A stretch of 64,000 nucleotides of DNA, from contig NZ_JANIIC010000033.1 in assembly GCF_024519315.1 (NCBI RefSeq), positions 48,574-112,573 on the forward strand. Reading direction: 5' to 3'. The stretch is from Streptomyces malaysiensis subsp. samsunensis. Lineage in GTDB: Bacteria; Actinomycetota; Actinomycetes; Streptomycetales; Streptomycetaceae. Below the pieces are notes generated by a model. The model saw nothing but the letters and a program-made list of their open reading frames with translations. It searched no databases and was not told the DNA's origin. Below, piece after piece: positions 17,018 to 25,500 of the stretch (its first letter is position 1; every line of letters starts with the position of its first letter). Made by a program: the position numbers and the translations under genes.

Positions 17018-18487
17018 TCAGCCGCGGTATGTCTCCAGTAGCCGGAGCCATACCTCGCTGATGGTGGGGAACGACGGGACCGCGTGCCACAGGCGTTCGA
17101 CGGGGACCTCGCCCGCCACCGCGACCGTCGCCGAGTGGAGCAGTTCGCTGACCCCCGGGCCCACGAAGGTGACGCCGATCGGATGGCCGCGGTCCAGGTC
17201 GACGACCATGCGGGCCCGGCCGCGGTAGCCGTCCGCGTACAGGACGGCGCCCTCGACGTGGCCCATGTCGTAGTCGACGACGCGGATGTTGCGGCCCTCG
17301 GCCTCGGCCTGCTCCGCGGTCAGCCCGACCGCGGCGACCTCCGGGTCGGTGAAGACGACCTGCGGTACGGCCGCCTCGTCCGCGGTGGTCGCGTATTCGC
17401 CCCAGCGGCCGGTGTCCAGCCGCTCGGCGCCCCGCGCGCGTGCGCCGATCGCCGCGCCCGCGATCCGAGCCTGGTATTTGCCCTGGTGGGTGAGGAGCAC
17501 CTTGTGGTTGACGTCGCCCGCCGCGTACAGCCAGCCGTCCGATACGTCCCGCACCCGGCAGGTCTCGTCGACCGTCAGCCAGCCCCCCGGTTCGAGCCCC
17601 ACCGTCTCCAGGCCCAGCTCCGCGGTGTGCGGGGCGCGCCCGGTGGCGAAGAGCACCTCGTCCGCCTCGAGCCGTTCCCCGCTCTCGAGGGTCACCGTGA
17701 CCGGGCCCTCGGCTCCGCCCGGCCGGGCGAGGCCCTTCACCGATGTACCGGTACGGATCTCGACCCCCGCCTCCTTCAGCGTCTCGGCCACCAGCTCGCC
17801 CGCGAACGGCTCGATCCGGCCCAGCAGCCCGGAGCCCCGCACCAGCACGGTGACGCGCGAGCCGAGTCCGTTCCAGGCCGTGGCCATCTCGGAGGCCACC
17901 ACACCGCCGCCGATGATGATCAGCCTCTTCGGCACCGTGCCGGAGCTGGTGGCCTCCCGGCTGGTCCACGGGCGGGCCTCGGCGATCCCGGGCAGATCGG
18001 GCAGCGCGGCGCGGGTTCCGGTGCACACGGCCACCGCGTGCCGGGCGGTGAGGATCCGCTCCTCGCCACCGGATGCGTCCGCCCCGTCCGGTCCGACCGC
18101 AGGCGTCACCGCGACCCGCCGCGGCCCGACCAGCCGCCCATGGCCGCGCACCAGGTCGATCCCGGCCGACTCCAGCCAGGAGATCTGGCCGTCGTCCTTC
18201 CAGTCGCCGACCTCCTCGTCGCGGTGGGCGAGGACATCGGCCGCCGCCAGCGGCCCGCCGACCGCCTGCCGCAGCCCCGGCACGTGGCGTGCCTCGGCCC
18301 GCGCGAGCACCGGCCGCAGCAGTGCCTTACTGGGGACACAGGCCCAGTACGAGCATTCACCGCCGACCAGCTCACGCTCCACGATCACCGTGGAGAGCCC
18401 GGCGGCCCGGGTCCGATCGGCCAGATTCTCGCCGACCGGGCCCGCGCCCAGCACGACGACGTCGTACTCGTCCGTGGCCTGGTTCAT
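17018..18487 (-). CDS. FAD-dependent pyridine nucleotide-disulfide oxidoreductase
   Basis: 489-aa class I flavin disulfide reductase related to dihydrolipoamide dehydrogenase and mercuric reductase. It has an N-terminal FAD motif (VVVLGAGPVGENLADRTRAAG), a redox motif in which the usual CxxxxC is present (GECSYWACVPSKALLRP), a second nucleotide motif (LIIIGGGVVASEMATAWNGLG), the FAD segment WLYAAGDVNHKVLLTHQGKY and a C-terminal dimerisation domain with the catalytic His-containing tail (LWHAVPSFPTISEVWLRLLE). No lipoyl-complex genes are adjacent, so the substrate is unknown. It is divergent from the PPOX gene. Confidence 0.88.
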   Translation of the reverse strand: MNQATDEYDVVVLGAGPVGENLADRTRAAGLSTVIVERELVGGECSYWACVPSKALLRPVLARAEARHVPGLRQAVGGPLAAADVLAHRDEEVGDWKDDGQISWLESAGIDLVRGHGRLVGPRRVAVTPAVGPDGADASGGEERILTARHAVAVCTGTRAALPDLPGIAEARPWTSREATSSGTVPKRLIIIGGGVVASEMATAWNGLGSRVTVLVRGSGLLGRIEPFAGELVAETLKEAGVEIRTGTSVKGLARPGGAEGPVTVTLESGERLEADEVLFATGRAPHTAELGLETVGLEPGGWLTVDETCRVRDVSDGWLYAAGDVNHKVLLTHQGKYQARIAGAAIGARARGAERLDTGRWGEYATTADEAAVPQVVFTDPEVAAVGLTAEQAEAEGRNIRVVDYDMGHVEGAVLYADGYRGRARMVVDLDRGHPIGVTFVGPGVSELLHSATVAVAGEVPVERLWHAVPSFPTISEVWLRLLETYRG

Positions 18488-18655
18488 CGCAACCCGCTCT
18501 CTCGCTCCGTGTCCATCACCGTCTCAGGGTCATCGTGGCGTCGAGTTACCGCGCGCAGCCACCCCAATCGGCGTTTCGGCCGACCGCTCCCGGCGCGGGC
18601 GGTGCCGGTTCCGTCGTCTCATGCGCACGGGGCACGGCAGCGCGAGAGTGAACAC

Positions 18656-19054
18656 ATGACTGTTTTCACGGAACCCGAGACCGGATATCTCGGATCGCAG
18701 CGGATCGGCCGGCTGGCCACCGTGGACGAGCACGGCCAGCCGCAGGCCAACCCGGTGGCGTTCTTCCTCAACGAGGACGGCACGGTCGACATCGGCGGCT
18801 TCGCCATGGGCAGGACGAAGAAGTGGCGCAACACGGAGACGAATCCGAAGGTGGCGCTGGTCGTGGACAGCCTGGTGAGCGAGCAGCCGTGGCTGGTGTG
18901 CGGGGTGGAGATCCGCGGGGAGGCGGAGCGGCGCACGGGGCCGCATACCCTGGGCGCCCATTTGAGCCAGGAGGTCATCCGGATCCATCCGCGCTGGGTG
19001 TACAGCTGGGGCCTGGAGGACGTCCCCCGTGCCATGAGCCGGACCGTGGACTGA
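18656..19054 (+). CDS. PPOX-class F420-dependent oxidoreductase-like protein
   Basis: 132-aa split-barrel flavin/deazaflavin-binding protein of the pyridoxamine-5'-phosphate oxidase superfamily. It shows IGRLATVDEHGQPQANPVAF at the N-terminus, then RTKKWRNTETNPKVALVVD and the C-terminal HPRWVYSWGL typical of actinobacterial PPOX proteins. It probably reduces an unknown substrate with F420H2; FMN is an alternative cofactor. ATG 18656 fits the family start. It is divergent from the disulfide reductase and convergent with the LysR gene. A second F420-type protein is encoded 1.1 kb away. Confidence 0.82.
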   Translation: MTVFTEPETGYLGSQRIGRLATVDEHGQPQANPVAFFLNEDGTVDIGGFAMGRTKKWRNTETNPKVALVVDSLVSEQPWLVCGVEIRGEAERRTGPHTLGAHLSQEVIRIHPRWVYSWGLEDVPRAMSRTVD

Positions 19055-19151
19055 CCAGCACCGATGAACCGACGAGCCGATGCCCGGAACAGGCGGGAGG
19101 GGGGGACAGGCCGGACGGGGCAGGCCGGACGGCCGCCCCGAAGGCGGGAGT

Positions 19152-20000
19152 TCAGTCCGCGAACGCGGCCACGTACGACGCCACGCACCGCCCCGGTGTG
19201 GTCAGCGATGTAATGACATGGCCGTCCACGGTCATCGGCGGGTCGAGCGGCACCCGGAGCAGTCGCTCGGAATGGGCCCCGGTGAGCTGCTCGGCCGGTA
19301 TCAGCGTCCAGCCCCCGGGGTCCCGGCCCACCTCGAACAGCACATTGAGCAGATCCCCGGCGGGCGGCCGCACCGGAGCCACGGGCAGGACGGCGAGGAT
19401 CGCGTCGTGCAGCGGCGGGTCACTGTCACGGGCGGGGAGCCGCAGCCCGCGCGGGTCGAGGTCGTCCAGGCCGACCGCGGGCTTCCCGGCGGCGTGGTGG
19501 GTGCGCGCGACCACCGCGTGCAGCGGCTCGGACCACGCGCGCGCCACGGTCACGGCCGCGGCTGTCACCGCGCCCCGTACCAGCGCCAGGTCCAGCACGC
19601 CGTCGCGGACGGCGTCGAGGCGCGCGGTCACCGGCAGGTCGATCAGCTCCGGCTCGGCGGGGCGTTCGCTGTCGCGCAGGCGGTCCAGCGCCCGGTCGAG
19701 CCGTTGGGTGACGCAGGACGCCACTCCGATCCGCAGAGCGGCCGCGGGTTCTCCGGCGACCACCCGTACCCGGGCCGCCGCGGCGAGGGTCTCACGGGCC
19801 GCGGTGAGCACCCGTTCACCGGCCGGGGTGAGCCGTACCCGACGTGAGGTGCGTTCGAGCAGGACCACGCCGAGCTCGCGCTCGAGCCGGGAGATCTGCT
19901 GGCTCACCGCCGGCTGCACGATACGCAGCCGCTGCGCCGCGCGCCCGAAGTGCAGCTCCTCGGCGACGGTCACGAAATAGTGCAGCGCTCTCAGTTCCAT
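19152..20000 (-). CDS. LysR family transcriptional regulator
   Basis: 282-aa LysR regulator. The N-terminal winged HTH (MELRALHYFVTVAEELHFGR, QPAVSQQISRLERELGVVLL) is followed by a two-lobed periplasmic-binding-protein-like effector domain from about residue 90. It is divergent from the NAD(P)-binding reductase gene across 172 bp, with a LysR-type palindrome next to its own start, so it probably controls both that gene and itself. The effector is unknown. Confidence 0.93.
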   Translation of the reverse strand: MELRALHYFVTVAEELHFGRAAQRLRIVQPAVSQQISRLERELGVVLLERTSRRVRLTPAGERVLTAARETLAAAARVRVVAGEPAAALRIGVASCVTQRLDRALDRLRDSERPAEPELIDLPVTARLDAVRDGVLDLALVRGAVTAAAVTVARAWSEPLHAVVARTHHAAGKPAVGLDDLDPRGLRLPARDSDPPLHDAILAVLPVAPVRPPAGDLLNVLFEVGRDPGGWTLIPAEQLTGAHSERLLRVPLDPPMTVDGHVITSLTTPGRCVASYVAAFAD

Positions 20001-20011
20001 CTCTCAGATCT

Positions 20012-20026
20012 ATCACGCGATGTGAT
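20012..20026. promoter_or_regulatory. LysR-type T-N11-A operator candidate
   Basis: ATCAC-GCGAT-GTGAT is an inverted repeat containing the LysR consensus T-N11-A (TCA...TGA). It ends 12 bp upstream of the LysR start codon and lies about 150 bp from the divergent reductase gene, the usual autoregulatory layout. Confidence 0.6.
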
Positions 20027-20172
20027 CGGTGCTGAGCGTATGTGGTCATTGTTCGCCCAGGTCAGCCCGGCTGTGATGAGTACAGGCCCGCCGAAGCGGC
20101 CTTGCCCCGCCGCCGCCCCGGCGCGGGGAAGGACGCGGGAAGACCGCGGGGACATCCGAACGGAGAGCAGAA

Positions 20173-20910
20173 GTGACCACGACAACCCTCGGCATCATCG
20201 GCACCGGCATGGTCGGCGCCGGGGTCGCCCGTCGCGCCGTCGACGCCGGTCTGAACGTCGTCCTGAGCAGCTCACGCGGCCCGGAAACACTGGCCGATCT
20301 CGTCGCCGGGCTCGGCGGACGGGCGCGCGCGGCCACCCCGGCGGAAGCGGCGAGCGCCGGTGACCTGGTCATCGCGTCCGTGCCGCTGGCCACCCACGAG
20401 CGGCTGCCCCGGGCGGAGCTCGCCGGAAAGACCGTGATCGACCCGATGAACTACGCGCCGAATCCCGACTGGAGCGTCCCGGAGCTCGACAGCGACGAGC
20501 TGACCTCCAGCGAACTGGTGCAGCGGCATCTCGTCGGCGCCCGGGTGGTGAAGGCACTGCACTCCATCGGGCCCAAGCACCTGCTGGACCTGCACCGCCC
20601 GGCCGGAGCCCCCGACCGCACCGCGCTGCCGCTGTCCGGCGACGACCCGGACGCCAAGAAGGAGGTGGTCGACCTCCTGGACGTGCTGGGCTTCGACGCG
20701 GTGGACCTCGGCCCGCTGGCCGACAGCTGGCTCAGTGAGCCCAACACACCGCTGTACGCCTTCCCGTACGTGGGCCGGCCGCCGTCCGGCCTGGCCCCGA
20801 AGGACTTGGTGGCCTGGGTCCAGCAGGCGCCCGGCGTGCCCGTATCCGCCGCCCGGGTCAGGGAGCTCGCCGCCGCCACGGTGCGCGGACCTGCGGGCTT
20901 CCGGATGTAG
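20173..20910 (+). CDS. NADPH-dependent F420 reductase-like (Rossmann) protein
   Basis: 245-aa single Rossmann-domain protein of the F420H2:NADP+ oxidoreductase-like/6PGDH_N group. The N-terminal motif GIIGTGMVGAGVARRAVDAG is followed by SSSRGPE, the NADP-phosphate contact seen in this family, and by DPMNYAP. It may transfer hydride between NADPH and F420, or act on another small substrate. GTG 20173 follows an AGCAGAA-type weak site. It is divergent from the LysR gene, which probably regulates it. Confidence 0.8.
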   Translation: MTTTTLGIIGTGMVGAGVARRAVDAGLNVVLSSSRGPETLADLVAGLGGRARAATPAEAASAGDLVIASVPLATHERLPRAELAGKTVIDPMNYAPNPDWSVPELDSDELTSSELVQRHLVGARVVKALHSIGPKHLLDLHRPAGAPDRTALPLSGDDPDAKKEVVDLLDVLGFDAVDLGPLADSWLSEPNTPLYAFPYVGRPPSGLAPKDLVAWVQQAPGVPVSAARVRELAAATVRGPAGFRM

Positions 20911-20993
20911 CGGCCGGGCCTGCGCCCGCCGCGACCCGGCCACCCGATCGGCGGCCGGGTTCCAGCGGGCGTCGAAGGCTCTGCCGCGTACCA

Positions 20994-22121
20994 CTACGGC
21001 TTGCGCATCGGCCCGCGCTTGCGCTCCATCATGTGGCGGCCGAGCGCCTGCCGCTGTTTCCAGTCCCGCCGCATCTCGGCGCGCAGCCGAGCGTCCGTAC
21101 GGGCCGCGAGCCGCTCGTTCTCGCGCAGCAGTTTGCGGTAGCTCTCCAGCCGCCGCTCCGGGAGCGAGCCGTCGTCGATCGCGGCGAGCACCGCGCACCC
21201 CGGTTCGGCCCGGTGTGCGCAGTCGGGGAAGCGGCAGCGTTCGGCGAGCTCCTCGATCTCGGCGAACGCCTGGGCGACACCGCCCTCCGCGTCCCACAGC
21301 CCCACCCCGCGCAGCCCCGGGGTGTCGATCAGCACCCCGCCCGTGGGCAGGGGCAGCAGATCGCGGGTGGTCGTGGTGTGCCGTCCCTTGCCGTCGCTGT
21401 CGCGGATCGCGTGTACGTCCTGGACGGCCCGGCCCACCAGCGCGTTCGCCAGCGTGGACTTGCCCGCGCCGGACTGGCCGAGCAGCACCGAGGTGCCGGA
21501 GGCGAGCAGGGCGCGGAGCTCGTCCAGGCCCTCCCCCGTCGCGGAGCTGACCGGCAGCACCCGCACACCGGGCGCCGCCGTCCCGGTGTCGGACACCAGA
21601 TGGGCCAGGGCGGCCGGATCGGGCACCAGATCGGCCTTGGTGAGGACGAGCAGCGGCTGGGCGCCGCTCTCCCAGGCCAGTGCGGTGAACCGCTCCACCC
21701 GGCCCAGGTCGAGCTCGGCGGCGAGGGACACGGCGATGACGGCGTGGTCGGCGTTGGCCGCCAGCACCTGGCCGTCCGAGCGCTTGGACGAGGTGGACCG
21801 TACGAGGGCGGTACGGCGCGGCAGCAGCGTACGGACGTAGGCCGGATCGCCCTCGGCGTCCACGGCGGCCCAGTCGCCGGTGCACACGATCCGCATCGGA
21901 TCGCGCGGCGTCACCAGCTCGGTGTCGGCCCGTACCGTGCCGCTCGGCGTGACGACGTCGCACAGGCCACGGTCCACGCGGACCACCCGGCCGGGCACCA
22001 GGCCCTGTACGGCGTACGGGGCGAACGCGTCCGCCCAGCCGTCGTCCCAGCCATAGGCGGTGAGGGTGTGCGGAGACCCGGAGTCAGGAGAGTCGGAGGA
22101 CTCGGTGGAAGTGTTGAACAC
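20994..22121 (-). CDS. rsgA: ribosome small-subunit-dependent GTPase A
   Basis: 375-aa circularly permuted GTPase that acts late in 30S subunit maturation. An N-terminal OB-fold (about 40-120) is followed by permuted GTPase motifs in the order G4 (LTKAD), G1 (GQSGAGKSTL), G3 (DTPGLRG), then a C-terminal zinc knuckle with C-x-Phe-Pro-x-C and CAHRAEPGC. Length is normal. The start is GTG 22121. It is preceded by a short leader ORF and a hairpin able to form alternative structures with the start region (see separate entries), which suggests post-transcriptional control. Confidence 0.92.
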   Translation of the reverse strand: MFNTSTESSDSPDSGSPHTLTAYGWDDGWADAFAPYAVQGLVPGRVVRVDRGLCDVVTPSGTVRADTELVTPRDPMRIVCTGDWAAVDAEGDPAYVRTLLPRRTALVRSTSSKRSDGQVLAANADHAVIAVSLAAELDLGRVERFTALAWESGAQPLLVLTKADLVPDPAALAHLVSDTGTAAPGVRVLPVSSATGEGLDELRALLASGTSVLLGQSGAGKSTLANALVGRAVQDVHAIRDSDGKGRHTTTTRDLLPLPTGGVLIDTPGLRGVGLWDAEGGVAQAFAEIEELAERCRFPDCAHRAEPGCAVLAAIDDGSLPERRLESYRKLLRENERLAARTDARLRAEMRRDWKQRQALGRHMMERKRGPMRKP

Positions 22122-22173
22122 GGAGGAAACCCTTCGAGGGGCGGCCTCCGAAGAGGTGTCAGCCGGAGGCCGC
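22119..22173 (-). promoter_or_regulatory. attenuator/switch-like hairpin upstream of rsgA
   Basis: On the minus strand GCGGCCTCCG (22173-22164) and CGGAGGCCGC (22150-22141) form a perfect 10-bp stem with a 13-nt loop. The first arm is inside the leader ORF and its stop codon lies in the loop. The CGGAGG part of the second arm can instead pair with CCTCCG (22126-22121), which includes the first base of the rsgA GTG. The two pairings exclude each other, so leader translation could decide whether the rsgA start is exposed. Confidence 0.5.
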
Positions 22174-22230
22174 GGGGATGGAAATGAGGAACTCCTGAAC
22201 GCGAGCGGCGCTCGCCACCGTGACCGTCAT
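22159..22230 (-). CDS. 23-aa leader peptide upstream of rsgA
   Basis: Short ORF starting at ATG 22230 behind a strong ribosome-binding site (GGAGGTGAGG, about 22237-22246) and ending TGA 22159. The peptide begins MTVTVASAARVQEF and ends SIPAASG. It lies 37 bp upstream of the rsgA start, and its last codons form one arm of a stable hairpin. It has no run of one amino acid to suggest a classical amino-acid attenuator. Such a strong translation signal on so short an ORF suggests a regulatory role. I know of no named family. Confidence 0.5.
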   Translation of the reverse strand: MTVTVASAARVQEFLISIPAASG

Positions 22231-22482
22231 CAATGTCCTCACCTCCTGCTTTCCTCAACGCGTAGCAACACGGGCCGACACGGAACGGGGAAACCGTAGC
22301 CCATCCCCGTCCGAGACGCCATCCATTTTCTTTCGCCGAAAACGAAGGGCCGCAATCAACGCCCTTGTGACCAGCGGAACATGACCCCGAGCGGCGGCTA
22401 CCGAACATGCTTGCGCGGCTGTCGGACGCTGAGGCACCTTCGCGACAGTTGATCTTTATTTTCACGATGCGATAAATGGGTC

Positions 22483-22497
22483 AGGTCACCAGGTCAC
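22483..22497. promoter_or_regulatory. tandem AGGTCAC repeat before the PKS gene
   Basis: AGGTCAC occurs twice, 8 bp apart, directly upstream of the PKS ribosome-binding site. It lies in a relatively AT-rich 283-bp intergenic stretch (22231-22513) that must hold the PKS and rsgA-leader promoters. The spacing would suit a regulator covering the start region; the role is inferred only. Confidence 0.3.
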
Positions 22498-22513
22498 GGG
22501 GGAGTGTACCTAG

Positions 22514-25500
22514 TTGTCCACAGTCGCCGATTCGCCATGGCAGCACGCTGTCCATGATTCGATAGCGGTCATCGGTTTCTCTTGTCGTTTACCGAGGGCT
22601 GCGACGCCCGGGGAATTCTGGCGTCTGCTCAGCGACGGCGAGGACGCCATCACTTCCGTACCGGAAGATCGATGGACTCCGCGTAAATCCGGCGGCCGGT
22701 CAGGGTCCGGAGCCGAAGCGGGGATGGAATTCGGCGCCTTCCTGGACCGGGTCGACCACTTCGACGCCGACTTCTTCGGCATATCGCCGCGCGAGGCCGG
22801 CGCCATGGACCCCCAGCAGCGGCTGATGCTCGAACTGGGCTGGGAAACCCTGGAGGACGCGGGCCTCACACCGGCCCGGATCGCACGCGGGCGTACGGGG
22901 ATGTTCGTCGGCGCCATCAACGACGACTACGCCACTTTGCTGCGGCGGCACGGCGACTCCGCGGTCACCCACCACACCCTGACCGGTCTCCAGCGCGGCA
23001 TGATCGCCAACCGGCTCTCGCGTCTGCTGGGCGCCCGCGGCCCCAGCATGGTGGTGGACTCGGGCCAGTCGTCCTCGCTGGTCGCGGTGCACACGGCCGC
23101 CCAGAGCCTGCGCAACGGCGAATGCGACACCGCGCTCGCCGGCGGTGTCCACCTCAACCTCGCGTACGACGGCGCGCTCAGCGCCGCACGCTTCGGCGGG
23201 CTCTCGCCCGACGGCAGGTGCTTCGCCTTCGACGCCCGGGCCAACGGCTTCGTCCAGGGCGAGGGCGGCGGTCTCGTACTGCTCAAACCCCTCGCCCGCG
23301 CGCTCGCCGACGGCGACCGGATCCATGGGGTGCTGCGCGGCGGCGCGGTCAACAACGACGGCGGCGGGGACACCCTCACCACCCCCAGCCGGACCGCCCA
23401 GGCGGAGGTGCTCCGCCAGGCGTACGCGGCGGCCGGGGTCGGCCCCGACGAGGTGCAGTACGTCGAACTGCACGGCACCGGCACGGCCGTCGGCGACCCC
23501 ATCGAGGCGGCGGCGCTGGCCGAGGTGATCGGCACCGCGCGTACGAAGGACCGTCCGCTGCTGGTGGGGTCCGCCAAGACGAACGTGGGCCATCTGGAAG
23601 GGGCCGCCGGGATCACCGGCCTGATCAAGGTCCTGCTCTCCCTCGAGGCGGCGCACCTCCCGCCCAGCCTCAACTTCCGCTCCCCCAACCCCGCGATTCC
23701 GCTGGAGGAGTGGAATCTGCGGGTGCGGACCGGGCTCTCGGCGTGGCCGCGTCCGGATGCGCCGCTGATCGCCGGGGTGTCGTCCTTCGGCGTGGGCGGG
23801 ACCAACGCCCATGTGGTCGTGGAGCAGGCGCCGGTGGCGCGGCCCGCGAAGGGCGCTGTCGATGTGCCCCAGGGCGTGGGCCGGGACATGGGCCGGGACG
23901 TCGGCCGGGACGTGGCCGAAGGCGTTGCGGTCGCGGGTGCGCGTGGCGATGAGGTGCGGGTACCGCTGCCGTGGGTGGTCTCGGGCCGGTCCGCGGCCGG
24001 GGTGCGGGCGCAGGCGGCGCGGTTGCGGGAGTTCGCGGCGGACGGTCAGAGCTCCCCGGCCGACATCGGATGGTCGCTCGCCGAGCACCGGACGGCCCTG
24101 GAGCACCGCGCCGTGGTGGTCGCCGGGGACCGCCGTGGCGAACCGGCCACCGGTGTGGTGCGGGGCGTGTCCGCCGACCGGTCGGGGCCGGTGTTCGTCT
24201 TCCCCGGACAGGGCTCGCAGTGGGCCGGGATGGCGGCCGAACTCCTCGATGCCTCACCGGTGTTCGCCGAGTCCTTCACCGCCTGCGCCGATGCGCTGGA
24301 CCCGTATGTCGAGTGGTCGCCGCTCGATGTGGTGCGCGGACGTCCGGGCGCGCCGTCGCTGGACCGGGTCGATGTGGTGCAGCCGGTGCTCTGGGCGGTC
24401 ATGGTGTCCCTGGCCCGGGTGTGGCGGTCCCATGGGGTCGAACCCGCCGCCGTGGTGGGGCATTCGCAGGGCGAACTGGCGGCGGCGTGTGTCGCGGGGG
24501 TGCTCTCGCTGGAGGACGCCGCCCGTCTCGTCGCCCTGCGCAGCCGCCTCATCGGCAGCGAACTGGCCGGGCGGGGCGGCATGGTCTCGCTGCCCCGGCC
24601 GGTGGACGAGGCCGAGAGCCTGGTGGCGCCCTGGGGCGAGCGGATCTGCGTGGCCACCGTGAACGGGCCCGCCTCGACCGTGGTCGCCGGGGACGCGGCG
24701 GCGCTGGACGAGCTGATGGCCGCGTGTGAACGGGACGGCGTACGGGCGCGCCGGGTCCCGGTGGACTACGCCTCGCACACTCCGCAGGTCGAACGGATCC
24801 GTACACGGCTGCTCGAGCTGGCCGCGCCCATCGCGCCCCGCCCCGGCGGGCTGCCGATGTACTCGACGGTGACCGGCGCCCTCCTCGACGGCGCGAGCGC
24901 GGACGCCGAGTACTGGTACCGGAACCTCCGCGAGACCATGCGGTTCGAGCAGGCGACACGCGCCCTGGCCGACGCCGGGCACACGGTGTTCATCGAGGTG
25001 AGCCCGCACCCCGTGCTGATCCCGGGGATCGAGCAGACGGTCGAGCGGACACCGCGGAACACCTCGTCGGCCCGCGACGCCGTCGCGGTGGGCACGCTGC
25101 GCCGGGACGAGGGTGGCCGGGAGCGGCTGCTCACCGCGCTGGCCGAACTGTTCGTGGCCGGGGGCGCGGTGGAGTGGTCGACCGCGTTGGAGGGCGGGCG
25201 GCCGGTGGATCTGCCGACGTACGCCTTCCGCGCGCGGCGCTACTGGCTGGACGCGCCCGAGCACACCGGGGACGCGGGCGGCGCGGGGCTCACGGCGGTG
25301 GACCATCCGCTGCTCGCGGGGGCGGTGGCCCCGGCCGGAGGCGACACGGTGCTGTTCACGGCGCGGCTTTCGCAGACCACTCACCGCTGGCTCGCCGACC
25401 ATACGGTGCTGGGCGGTGTGGTGCTGCCCGGCAGTGTGTTCCTCGACTGGGCGCTGTACGCGGGCCGTGCCGTCGGCTGCCGGTATCTGCCCGAACTCAC

